DNA of 64,000 nucleotides from Sipunculus nudus. Its lineage: Eukaryota; Annelida; Sipuncula; Golfingiida; Sipunculidae. A program made the position numbers and the translations under genes. Positions 9,283 to 20,222 of the stretch are shown one piece after another; position 1 is the stretch's first letter, and every line of letters begins with the position of its first letter. Location: assembly GCA_026874595.1 (NCBI GenBank), contig CM049320.1, positions 37,296,214 to 37,360,213 of the forward strand, written 5' to 3'. The notes below the pieces were generated by a model. It had not been told where the DNA came from, searched no databases, and saw only the letters and a program-made list of their open reading frames with translations.

Positions 9283-10745
9283 ATGTCAGGTGATTATAAA
9301 AAAAACTCCCGATTTTTAGTGGTTGATAATTTTATAAGGAATCTATGCAAGTTGTTGGTAGTTAATGTGTAAAAAATATATATATACTTTGAATATGTCT
9401 CTGAAATGCCATTGCTCCCATAGTTCAACTACCTGATTTATGAAAAAAATAACTTTCCATAGAGAAAGTTGTTAATGCCAGTTGTTGATGCTTCATGATG
9501 CCCACGACGGTCAGTGTAAAGTGTCATCTGGGTACAGCTCATTGGGAAGAAGTGTGATGAAATATTACTCCGGAGTGACTATAGGTACATCCTTTTCACA
9601 CCAGAAACAAAATAATATTCTCTTCAGTTGGGTTTGGAACCTTGCCTTGTATAGAATGTATTTTAGCTCTATTGATGAGGAATCGATCAGGTATTCCTTC
9701 ATGGAAAATGGACGATGAGGGGCACGCATCGCAGTCGAAAGAGAATTTTCAGGAAAAGGGTAGAATCTGCGTTATGTAAATATGGTAAATATACAAAAAA
9801 CTGGCTCAGTTGATGGGCAAGCTGGGAGTGGCAGACCAATGACTGAAGATCTAAGACGAGCAAGGATTACATAGAAGAGAACTTTCATTCTTTTTGACAT
9901 TTCGGGTACCCAAGAGTCCCCCCAAAAAATTGACAGTAACTTGGCGGTAAATCAAACATCAGTGCATCTTTTTACAAAAGATGATAAAGAAGATATCATA
10001 CACGCACTCTTCAAAACGTTGCGTACCCAGGTGAATTTACTTGCTCTTGCAGTACTGTTATATATTCCACTTCCCCAAAACATTGAAGCAGACATGTAAA
10101 GTAGTTCTCTCTTTCTGAAACGAAAACGATATTGGTCACCATAGGATACATTACATGTTTTGTATTTGCTCTAGAGCCAATTGCTTTAATCTACTACCTT
10201 CTATCATGCATGTTGCTTCTGTTTGCTCTATCTGAGCTGGGTACCTTTGGTCAGACCGATTCTGGAACAAAAATAAAACAAAGCTCATATCGGTAGAGAA
10301 CAATCTTGACACTATGACACGTTCCCTGGTGGAGATACCCAGCATAAAGTGCTGTCGTTAGTGATGGTTAAGTGGAATGAGTTTTGAAACAAATGTAACG
10401 TGATCACCATTCAAACAATGATAAACTGTTAATGACAAGCTTGCATGACCAACTGTTACTCCTATACCCAATAAGCAATACCCGGATGACACTTGTGAAA
10501 CATGCAGAAGCCAGCTCTGGTTATAACAAATTTCACAAATGTTATAACAAATGTAAATTTATTTTTATCAAAAATCTGAAAATTGAAATTATCAACCAAT
10601 GAAATTTATGCAATTTAACAGACATATTCAAGTTATATTCATCTTTGTATACATCAACTAGCAATTACGTACAATAGTATTAATAAAATTATGAACCGCT
10701 AAAGTTCGGGACTTTTTTTCTGAATCACCCGATAAATAAACGCAT
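9283..10745 (+). mobile_element. Degenerate Tc1/mariner-like DNA transposon with long TIRs
   Basis: The ends are inverted copies of each other for at least about 110 bp. The left end (9283-9415) reads GGTGATT, then CTCCCGATTTTTAG, then GATAATTTTAT. The reverse complement of 10610-10740 reads GGTGATT, then GTCCCGAACTTTAG, then CATAATTTTAT. The total length of about 1.46 kb fits a mariner-size element. Inside, 9728-9900 encodes QKTGSVDGQAGSGRP, the helix-turn-helix/linker signature of mariner-like transposases, preceded by VEREFSG and broken by stops. Further on, ESPQKI and TSVHLF read like the second helix-turn-helix. No intact catalytic DDE/D part is visible. Confidence 0.6.
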
Positions 10746-11637
10746 ACATATATAATTACATAAAAACTGTTGTCTAAGAACAGACATGTATACCTAGGCA
10801 TTAAATGCTAGTGGACCCACTCTGAGAAATCACCTGTTCATCAGGATCTGCTGTCTGCTAATTAATACCCTGGGTATTTGTCTGGCTTTAAAAGTATAAA
10901 TTGATCATTAACTTTCTCACCAATTCATCACATATTTTTCTTCAAAAAGTTCTAGGCATCACGACATACCCGGAATAGGTGGCATAGGCAGTCTGGATTT
11001 TTATGCCAAAGGAAGATTCTTCATTATGCTAATCCTCAATAATATAAAAGTCCTCTCTTTTTCTGTTGACGCGATCAAAATATTATCTGTATTATCCCCG
11101 ATGTCTAAAAGCCTGCTCTTTTTACAGAGCAATGTGAATAATTGGGTACTACCTTTCCTGTTCCTGGTAATAAGTTTGTAATTTAGCGATTTGCAATACG
11201 AGGCTACTTGTTATACGACCAGGCTATTTGTGGAGTAGTGTGGAAGTTACAATGGATGATGGATATTGAATGTCATACTTGGCACAGTTAAAGTATAACA
11301 ATATTCAGATGTAATGTTGAATCGTCATTTACTTTATATATAATGAATTGTATCGTTGGTTCTTGCTTCCAGGAAGTCCGTTATTCCTCGTGTAACAAAA
11401 AAACTGTTCACATATATTCCATGGAGAAAAGATCCTGCACAACAGTTGACATTATTCATTATATTGTGTACCTACATAATGCAAATGATAACCTCATCTA
11501 TTTGGTTATACTGAATGTGGCTGCAATTATCTCAATATTTGGGAGAGGTGGTTACTAAATGGAGGCCCCGCGTACCATGTTAGCAATAAGCTTGTATTGT
11601 TTGCAGCATTAACACGTATCTTCCAGGGAAAGTTAAC
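10746..11637. other. Intergenic, no gene recognised
   Basis: AT-rich. A short frame at 11343-11558 follows a plausible acceptor (CTTGCTTCCAG) and has several cysteines, but I cannot connect it to a family or a neighbouring exon. Confidence 0.4.
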
Positions 11638-11710
11638 ATGACAACCAACTCATATTTCAATGGATATCACTTTGTAACAATTGTGTTCGCATTTGCTATT
11701 TTTGCTGCGT
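11638..11710 (+). CDS. Exon 1: signal peptide
   Basis: ATG at 11638 opens a 24-codon exon ending at a consensus donor (GTGAGT at 11711), phase 1. The encoded peptide has a polar start and a hydrophobic core (VTIVFAFAIFAA), a typical secretory signal. The link to the exons 1.5 kb downstream is inferred from phase and order. Confidence 0.6.
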
Positions 11711-14684
11711 GTGAGTACATTATTATTATTCCAACAACCTCTTTTCTTTATTTTATATGTACTGTGTAAGATCCTAACTTTCAGTTTATACTTTAAAAGT
11801 AGAAAATATTAAAACATTCATAAAGAACAGTAAGGCCAAAAAAAAATAAGGTATGGTTCTCAGGCACTTTTTTTCAGAAGTCAGTGCGGGCGGGCGGTAT
11901 TTTATTTTTGACCTTTTTTTGATGTTTCGATAAAAATGTCATTTAATCAGGAAAAAAACAATTTTTTTTGCTAAACACTACATAAATTGTATTATTTATC
12001 TTCTTGAAAGATGAAAATCAAAATAAAAATTTTTGATGCGGGGGGTTAAAATTGACGCGGGCGGTGCCTGAGAACCATACCTTTTATTTTTTTTTGGCCT
12101 AAAATGCAGAATTTATCAAGGAACAGACAAAGAAATGTTTCTGCAGTAAATTAAATCTCCCGCAATACACATAATGTAGACGAAAACTTTAATATTCACA
12201 ACATAGTCCCTTGGAGGATATATAAAATTTTAAGGTAAAATCATTTCCATGTACGAATATCTCCGAATGTAATTTTAGACTTCTGCATAACGTAATCCTG
12301 TGTAGCTCAGAACTTGGAAAATGGGACAATACAGTTAACCCATAGTGTCATATTTGTAACAAACTAGACGACTTATGTCATATTCTTTTCAAATGTAAAA
12401 TGCTGAAAGCAATCTGGACAATAATTAATAGATAGTATATTAAAAGTGAAGGTATCATGGAAACATATAGTTTAGGGTAGGGTATTTGGTTTGATATGAA
12501 TACTAAATAGTCACTAACATAAGCATCAGTATAATAACAAACGCCATCTTAAAAGCAAAAATTGATGCAAAAAAAAAGAATAAAACTCAATTTTACTAAA
12601 ATATTATTACTGTAAAAATAATAAGAAAAGAGGTGTTTTCCTCATAGTATTAAAACTTATCTGAAGCATGTAAACTCAGGAAAACTAAAAACATTGATAG
12701 ATAATGATGAATGATGATGATGAAGAGATAAATATAGTGATGTGGATGACACGCTACAGTAAAGACGGTCTGGTTTTATTGATGATTTTGATTATGATGA
12801 TTATGATGTAACTACATTGTGGAGACCAAAGTGGCTATGGTGATGACTGCTAGTGTCTGACTTTATGATACAACAGTAATTAGAATAAGGATTTAATGAA
12901 AACCTGTTGATGTAAATACTCTTATGAGGATGTTATAACAGTCATGATGATGTGACTTAAATGTCGATAATGATGATTTAGATTATGATATAACGATATA
13001 GATGATATAGATCCATATGTATTGAACGTGTTATAAATAAGCAATTATACGGTGATATGTAGCCGTTATATACATCTATATTTTAAGGATACTGATGTTG
13101 TGGTTGTAGTTATGAATTTGATGTAACGATTTTAATGATGATACAACTGTAGAGAGATTAGCTTGATAATATTGCGGCTGGTGTCATTATAATGATACTA
13201 ATAATAATGAAAAATTAATTCATTAATTCATGAAAGAAAATCACTGTCCAGCAGGCAGAGCAGAGAATCATGAGATGAAAGGTACATTCATGGAGGCATT
13301 AGAGAACTGTTATGACTCTGGTGGACAGCTGCTTACACCAGGTGATATCGATAAGGCCAAATCTCCAAACTACTCCTATTGGATTGCCTTAGCAGAAGTA
13401 AATCTCAGTGCCTGGAGCTGGGCAAACGGAACTACAGCTGGTACGTTGGTGTCCGTCTGTATGCCTAGAGAAAATACATTCCTGACCATTTTACAATAAA
13501 AGAACAAATTAACGGTCAATGTTAAGACAAAGAGTAAACATAATGTACTTTAGAATGGATTTGCTTACAGAGACGAGTCTTGTGGATGAAATTGATGGTA
13601 GTGGTTACTGTATAAAGCTCAGTACAAGTAAAACACCAAGAAAAGTGGACTGCTGGAACAAGAACAACAAAAGAAATGATGTAATTTGTCAGAAAAATGG
13701 TTGGTATTTGTATTAACTTTCCGGTTATGTGTTGTCATTTAGAGCTTTTGTCGTTTTACGTAGAAATAAAGGTAACTTAAGAAATTTACCTTACTTTATT
13801 ATTTATGAATATTATTTTATAAACCTGCTGTTACAGATTCCTACTGTAGAGAGAATGCTGACAAGAGGGAATGTTATAATGTATCACAAGGATTTCCGGA
13901 TTGGTTCCAGTCTAGAGAACTCAGTGAGGATAAGGGGATGATAACGGCGACCATTCCGCACTCAATCTACAAATCAGTCAAAATACAAAAGGATACATGG
14001 GTTGGATTGTCAAAGAGAGGTTAGTATGTTGCTTTGTTCCTTAAAAAAATCAGCCATCTGTTGGAGAGCCACTGAGATATCTATACAATACCTGAACACA
14101 TCTATGAGATATTTATTTATACGTTCCTGATTCATCCTAAATATTGCTTGGCTGAAGTAAATATATCAAAGCTACTGTCATCTGATTACGAATGTTTGCC
14201 GTCATACAGTACCTCTGTTCCCTGCAGGCATACATTTTGAACAAACATCTTCTTCTTTTTCCCCAGAACTGCAAATTCAGAATGAATCATTAAGGTTCGC
14301 AGACACAAATATAACTGAGAGAGGGTGTATGATATTGTGGTTTAACGGTAAAGTCTTTTTTCAAGAGGATGGTGCGTTGTCAGAGCAAACATCATTCCAT
14401 CTGTCGAACACGTGAACGTGAGTGATTTGTAGATAATTTCATCATGCTTCGATAATTCATTAAAAACCGTCACAGTTAAGATTATATCTCTTTCCTTGCC
14501 TTTCGCATAAGTCGGCCATGTGGATCACAGAAAATAGCCTATGCATATTTCATGTAGACTCAACCTCTGCTGAGCAGTCATTTTTGGACACATCTTCTTT
14601 TTCGGCATCAGGCACTTATTCGTCTGTGACAGAATCTGTAACTGAGATTCCTCTAAACACGACAAAAAAAGAACCCAATAACTC
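11638..14684 (+). CDS. C-type-lectin-like secreted protein gene (spliced, possibly defective)
   Basis: Predicted multi-exon gene. Exons: 11638-11710 (signal peptide), about 13252-13440, 13571-13699, 13837-14019, 14267 to about 14419, and 14578-14684. The introns between exons 1-5 are phase 1 wherever I can read them, and they have GT/AG borders. The product would be a secreted protein with two C-type-lectin-like domains, the first in exons 2-3 and the second in exons 4-5, then a Ser/Thr-rich stalk exon. CTLD proteins bind sugars or other ligands, often in invertebrate immunity; the ligand here is unknown. The exon assignment is supported by an independent decayed copy at 20223-21139, where the same borders are found. 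The last CTLD exon of this copy appears to carry a one-base shift (stop at 14413-14415), so it may itself be damaged. Further exons downstream were not found. Confidence 0.6.
11834..12099. mobile_element. MITE, PIF/Harbinger-type, with TAA target duplication
   Basis: A 266-bp element with terminal inverted repeats of about 36 bp. The left end starts GGCCAAAAAAAAATAAGG and continues into TATGGTTCTCAGGCAC. The right end is its complement ending TTTTTTTTTGGCC, with a two-base length difference. TAA precedes (11831-11833) and follows (12100-12102), as expected for a 3-bp TWA target duplication. GC-rich GCGGGCGG strings lie just inside both ends. It is non-coding and lies in intron 1 of the lectin-like gene. 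Confidence 0.8.
12690..13180. repeat. Degenerate GAT-rich simple repeat
   Basis: Scattered GATGATGAT and TGATGATTATGAT runs over about 500 bp, strongest at 12695-12730 and 12780-12810. This fills most of the space before exon 2. Confidence 0.6.
13252..13440 (+). CDS. Exon 2: first half of CTLD 1
   Basis: The frame reads EALENCYDSGGQLLTP, then YWIALAEVNLSAWSWANGT, a good match to the conserved CTLD pattern (alanine-leucine helix, Cys, Gly-Gly-x-Leu, WIGL-like strand, WxW-N-G). The donor is GTACGT at 13441, phase 1. The acceptor is ambiguous among AGs at 13251, 13254 and 13263, all giving the same phase. The polypyrimidine tract is weak. Confidence 0.6.
13571..13699 (+). CDS. Exon 3: second half of CTLD 1
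   Basis: Acceptor TTTGCTTACAG, phase 1. Encodes GSGYCIKL, then DCWNKNNKRNDVICQKN, the C-terminal CTLD strand pair with three cysteines. Donor GTTGGT at 13700, phase 1. The end of this exon is conserved in the duplicate at about 20225-20265 (NKRHELDVLCQKN). Confidence 0.65.
13837..14019 (+). CDS. Exon 4: first half of CTLD 2
   Basis: Acceptor CTGTTACAG, phase 1; donor GTTAGT at 14020. Encodes SYCRENADKRECYNVSQGF, then DWFQSRELSEDKG and TWVGLSKR, again a CTLD N-half (Cys, CY, SRELSEDKG helix, WVGL strand). The exon is recognisable but riddled with stops in the second copy (20328-20504). Confidence 0.65.
14267..14419 (+). CDS. Exon 5: end of CTLD 2, apparent frameshift
   Basis: Strong acceptor (TCTTCTTTTTCCCCAG). 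Encodes TNITERGCMILWFNGKVFF, matching TNITKRVCMVAWRNG of the second copy. The frame then hits TGA at 14413-14415, whereas a shift of one base gives SICRTRE, which corresponds to SVLCRHK in copy 2 and restores the final CTLD cysteine. Copy 1 therefore seems to carry a one-base insertion between about 14383 and 14400. The exon end is uncertain; GTGAGT at 14420 is the best donor. Confidence 0.5.
14578..14684 (+). CDS. Exon 6: Ser/Thr-rich stalk
   Basis: Acceptor CTGCTGAGCAG and donor GTAAGAA. Only one phase is open; it reads FLDTSSFSASGTYSSVTE and then SVTEIPLNTT, a Ser/Thr-rich likely O-glycosylated linker. The homologous exon in copy 2 is 21048-21139. The phase does not match the phase-1 exons upstream, so joining is unsure. 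Confidence 0.45.
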
Positions 14685-17600
14685 GTAAGAATATGTTTTA
14701 TGTTTCAAAATTATCAATTCCATTCATTTCCATAAACAAACATATATAAATTCTTATATTCTTGTCAACAGGTCAAATCTGTCAATCATTTCTTTTAGTA
14801 TCCGTTATTTATGTTTTACTTTTAGCATGAATAACTAATTTAGGGTTCGGGCCCATACCATAAATAAAGGGGAACAAATTATTGCTCTTTGTCTTCCAGG
14901 TGTAAAGTTTGAAAAAAAATTAATCCACTTAAAATAAATTCTAAAATATCTCATAGATTTAGATATGTTTTTTACTCCTTTTTTATGATAAAATGAAAAA
15001 GAGTAATGAATTTTTGTCAAATCTATGTTTAAACGTGTATATTTTATAGGCTATTTTCAAATATTGTATATAGAAATATATAATTTCAAATAAAACCGGC
15101 TGGTGGACCATGTGTCATGTTATAGTTATCCTGTCATACACCACGTCAGGCGTTTCCTGTTTGCCTTTTGCCTTAAACATATACGACTTCATTAGACATC
15201 CAGGATGATGATAACTTGCATACACGTATACTGTGGGCTTTTTATTCACGGAAGGGGGGTCCGAAATGTTATCCTGGCAATTTTTAAAATGGGGTACACA
15301 GTACCTTCCCCAACTCATTTATTTAGAGGAATAAAATGCACATGTCAACTGCCTCATGAGATCATCATACAGATTACTTGCATATACGAATACACAGACT
15401 TTTTATTCTCGGGGGGGGGGGGGGGTGTTTGACATGTTATCCTTAATTTTTGTTAATGCAGGGCAGTTTAGTCATAGGTGTCATGCTGCTGCTTTGAATA
15501 ACGTTGTTTAAATGAACGATTGAATACTGGTGTACTGGCTGGAGCAGGCTCTGAACAATACATCAGATGTAGCTATAATTCACCAAATGATAGAAAAAAA
15601 GAATGAAAAAAGCCAAGAACATACTAAACATAGAAATCCAATTTAAGAAAACATCGTGCTGACCATATATGTATATGCATTAATATTGTATGCGTAAATG
15701 AATATGAAAGAATCTGATGCTGATTTTTTACCAATGATTGACCTGTCTAGGAGGTAAATTATTAAAAATTGAGCAAAATTTAATCCTTAATTACCAATAT
15801 GAGTAATACGCGTTATATGCTGGGATCTGCAAAAAATTGCTATATTCTATTTTCGGAGCTCATGTTAAAAAGAGTGTCATTTCCTAGTATTTCGAAAGGA
15901 TTAAGTCTTGCAAAAGGAAGGATGGTCAATTTAGAATAAATTAAGAACACGACTTAAACCTGACTTTAATATAGAAAGGGAACTTGTTTACCTGGTACCT
16001 AGATTTCATGTGTCATCAATCATGTGTACTCTCAGAGTTAGAGGGATCTTTCATACATAGGAAAAAGCCATAAGAGACATTTACAGAAACTAGATTTGCT
16101 GATCTTCCATGTTAATTGGATAAATGCTGTGATATACATTTCAAAATTTTAGTATGTGTTCGTGCATCATTATAAATATAAATGTACATCCTGTAACCAA
16201 TTATTATAGCAATACGAATAAACGTTGCTACACGTTCATTGGATATATTATACATAAAGCATTATTTGATAAAGCAAACTTGTTGGGTTCTTATGGCAGG
16301 TGTCCTATCATAGTGAGCTGGTGATATGTAATCTGTTCGTGTTCGTCTGTGTTCGTGCATTATTATAAATATTAATGTACATCACGTAACCAATTATTGT
16401 AGCAATACGAATAAACGTTGCTACACCTTTATTGGATAAATTGTGTCATAAAGCATTATTTGATAAAGTTGTTGGGTACTTATGGCATGTATCCTATCAT
16501 AGTGCGCTTGTGATATGTAATCGATTACATGACATAAGGTCCCTATGGTAACTGAATTATTTAACTGATTGCTTTATATGCCAAATAACAAATGTCAACG
16601 TCATTTAGTCTTTATTTGTTCCGAAAGTACACTGAAACATGTATATACTTCAGGTGAATCATATGTTGAGCTGAAATGTTGATGCGCCTTTTGTAATGTT
16701 TATTTGTCATTATTTTTTACTTTCTTTTACCAGGTGGCTTGTTCTTTATAAAGTTTGCAATAACTATATGTAATTAATGATTTCATAAAAGAATATACAG
16801 TTTTGAATAAATAAATAATTATTAATTTGCAATGGAATCAATAAAATTTTAATATAATCGGAAAAAAACCTTCGCTATAGTTGAAATTAATCTCTGTCAA
16901 TGAGGATATCTGTATGTATAGAGTATGTTAATAAAACATAGAGGTAATTTAAAGGAATGTGTCCATTTTTTCTCTACTTTATTTCAATTTCACGGTTCAT
17001 TTGAGGTTTGATGCATCAGTTCTAACATTTTTCATCCACTCATTTACGAATTTGTTTTACTTGTATAATATTATTTGTGCAAACAATTGCGATTATCTGA
17101 AATAATGGTTTAAGTTTGACTATCCACTAATTGTTTGGTATGTAGTTTATCCGACAGCATGGTTTCATGCAATATTATATAAAACAATCAGAACCACTGG
17201 AAAAATTCCCGCAGGCTACCTTTTTGATTAACGAATTAGGGACTTTTTTTTCTCGGGTGCTACCAATAGATAAATTATATTAATTTATGCATTATCATTC
17301 TATGGGATAGGGATAAAAAAAATATAGTATTATTGTAATTGAGACAACTTAGATCAAATCAACAGTGACCAGTAATAGGCCAGTAGTCTCCCAATACAGC
17401 TAAGCCTCAAATCATGTCGTGTTCTTTCTTAAATAAACCGAAATTTTCCCCAGAGTTCAATTAGGAAAACTTAGCAATCTCTTGGGCCACCAAAAAAAAA
17501 CTCTGCTGTTACTCTGACTTTCGGTGTGTCATTATGTTTGAGATTGTTATAAATACCTGAATAGGCTGCGTTATAATTACGACGTCCTGCACCAAAAAAC

Positions 17601-17730
17601 ATAACTATTACAGTTCAAAAATCATTAATTACATTAAGTAACCGTCCTTATTAGATGGGTATTCACCCGGAAGCAAAGGTATGGGGGTTCATTGTTTAAA
17701 TTACGGTTATAGAATATTTAACTCCGTTTA
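14685..17730. other. Intergenic or intronic, with local repeats
   Basis: No coding exon recognised. Contains a roughly 158-bp direct repeat (15210-15300 and 15370-15450, the second with a 15-G run at 15411-15425) and a 193-bp tandem duplication at 16157-16535. The 3' part (17500-17730) is homologous to 23640-23860 of the duplicated segment. Confidence 0.5.
16157..16535. repeat. Tandem duplication, period about 193 bp
   Basis: Two adjacent units begin GTGTTCGTGCATCATTATAA (16157) and GTGTTCGTGCATTATTATAA (16350). Both contain CAATACGAATAAACGTTGCT and end with CTATCATAGTG and GTGATATGTAATC. By eye they are about 90 percent identical. Confidence 0.85.
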
Positions 17731-17734
17731 TACA

Positions 17735-17735
17735 T

Positions 17736-17768
<33 letters not shown>

Positions 17769-17835
17769 CGGTTATTATATAAATGTATATATACGTGTAT
17801 ATTTATATAATATATATATAATATATATATATACA
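17735..17835. repeat. AT microsatellite pair
   Basis: Two (AT)n runs (17743-17768 and about 17809-17834) separated by about 40 bp of AT-rich sequence. Confidence 0.85.
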
Positions 17836-18312
17836 TTATTTTTGAAAGAAACTTCCTGCATGGGGTCTTTTTATATAACATCAGGGCTAATGATAAAATG
17901 ATTGTGTAAAGGAGTAAATGATTTAAAAAGTCCTGATTTCTGATGGAGTTTCCCCTCAGATGACATCAAATGTTAATGAGACGATCTTACTTTTATAAGG
18001 TTTGAAATATTCTCTAAAAATATACGGACCTTGAGGACCATAGATTTCTCAAGATTTCTCCCGGTTGGAACATAAATAAGTAACAGGCAGGTTACTTATT
18101 TTGAGTTTTAGAGGAAAATTGATATAAACCTGCATTCTTGCCTTTGTATTCCTGCTAAACAGAAATTCTATCCAAATAAAGACCTTTGTCGTCTCTAAGA
18201 TTTCCTTTCCGCAAAAGAGCAATAAATCATATATTCAACCCGAACTCTGTAGAATTTTAAATTTGTATGTCTGCATGTTATATCCCAAAATGCGGTGAAT
18301 GAATTCAAATGT

Positions 18313-18323
18313 TTATATATACG

Positions 18324-18410
<87 letters not shown>
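18313..18410. repeat. Compound (AT)n(AG)n microsatellite
   Basis: AT dinucleotides (18313-18369, with small interruptions) run directly into about 20 AG dinucleotides. The same compound order is seen at 34349-34433. Confidence 0.95.
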
Positions 18411-18412
<2 letters not shown>

Positions 18413-18771
18413 GTAACAAGAATACACAGAAAGTCGGTTCACCGTTGTTAGGAATAGCACCCATGCCTTCCCGATTGCCGGTTGTCCATTTAATCCGTTT
18501 TATTATAGTTACATATTGTGTACAGGGAAGGCACAATATGTAAGTCTGTTTCAGTAGGAAACAACGAAAGAAAACTCGTATAATCTAATACGTATATGAT
18601 CCGAATGTATGCATGCATGCAGCAAGCATGATTAACAAAACACGTCCACAGTTGGTCCAAGGGCGTAACCAGGGCAGAAATACATTCCGGAGCCCCAACT
18701 ATTACAAGAATAGATAAAAGAACCTGAAAGAAAGGAAAGTAAAAGAAAATGCATATGCATCCTGCAACTAA

Positions 18772-18876
<105 letters not shown>

Positions 18877-19080
18877 CGAAGGAAACAGAAAAGTCGGTTC
18901 CCTGCCGATTGGAATCGAACCTATCATCTTTCAAAGGAACACATCTACAGGAACAAGCGAAGTGACGTCACGATGGTATAGTGTCTACTCACTAACTTTG
19001 TCAGCAAAACAACCTTGCATGAAGTAGGGAGAACTTGTGGTTTTATTTGGTGTGCGGCATATATGAACAGATGAATACAA

Positions 19081-20222
19081 GACTCTCGGCCCCAGAGACA
19101 CTAGGCCAAGAGACATTCGGCCCAAGCGACTCTCGGCCCAGGAGACACTTGGCCCAACAGACAATCGGCCCCAGAGACACTCGACCCCAAAGCAGTTGGA
19201 CCCAGCGACACTCGCACCTAAGGCCATCGGCCCAAGAAACACCCTGCCCAGAAGTCTGATTCAAACCCCGGGAAACTCCTCGTTACTACCATTGTTCCTG
19301 TAATTATCAGACTAGTTACCCCGAACTTGATGAGCCACTCGCCATAGAGTAATCCCTTGGTGATATACATATAGTTGAATGCCAAGAGGCAATCGAAGAT
19401 TTCCTCATTCGCATTATTATTTGAGATCTATAGCTGGCTGAATAAATGAACACCGCGTCGCCCCGCGGTGGTAAACGCCAAATATAAAGGCACAAAAAAA
19501 GTTGGGATCAAAATTAAGTCGATAAATTTGATAATATTTAATCAGTTGTTATTTAATAGTTCGGTATTAAATCAGTCTTATAGCTACCGTAAACTTACCT
19601 CGCATGTCTAAGAGTGTATCAGTTTAAATATTAAGCATACGAGTAGGCCTATATTTCCAACCGTTCTCGCTACAATGAATTGCATGATATTTAATTCCTT
19701 TACCTGTTAAAAAAAATACAAAATAATGACCTATATTTCAAAGCACGCGCACGCTCCAAAGCCTATGATTGTTAGCCTATATTATTGCTTTAACTGACCT
19801 CGTTTTGTGTATATTGGCTAGAAACCTGTTGTATGATTTCATTAATAATAATCAGAAGCTTCAAATTTTATACGGATGTAATAAAAAAATTCTCCATTTA
19901 TAAATACCAAGTTCTGCATTCCCTTGTCTTAATCGTCTTCTAACTTATTAAACCCTCCCCAAATAAACCAAAAGCATTTCTTACCCTAAATGGCTTCCAC
20001 TGAGCATGGGCGACTTACGTTACTGCGGAACAATTGTCTTAACGAAGGTTTCCCCCGAGGCTTAAATCAGACCTCGGGGCCGGGTGTATCTGGGGCCGAC
20101 GTGCTTTAAATTAGGGTCGAGTGTAACTGGGTCCCATGCTTAGGGGCCGAGTGTGTCTGGGGCCGAGTGTCTGTTGGGCCGAGTGTCTAAGGGCCGAGAG
20201 TCGCTTGGGCCTAGTGTTTCTG
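19081..20222. mobile_element. Foldback-type element with inverted 16-bp minisatellite ends
   Basis: The left end (19081-19257) is a tandem array of about eleven imperfect 16-bp units, consensus close to GAGACACTCGGCCCAA. The right end (about 20095-20222) holds about seven units of the same repeat in the opposite orientation, beginning at its outer edge (minus strand) AAACACTAGGCCCAAGCGAC. About 840 bp of non-coding sequence lies between. Inverted termini made of short tandem repeats are the hallmark of foldback elements such as Drosophila FB and sea-urchin TU. No transposase is visible. The right edge abuts the truncated lectin exon of duplication copy 2. Confidence 0.75.

Noticed and set aside
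19081-19257. Possible CRISPR-like array
   Set aside because: Units are contiguous and imperfect with no spacers, in a eukaryotic genome; inverted partner array shows a foldback element.
18985-19264. Frames of 73-92 codons across the 16-bp array, in several frames
   Set aside because: 16-bp repeats read through in every frame give periodic nonsense peptides; GC-rich composition, not coding, keeps them open.
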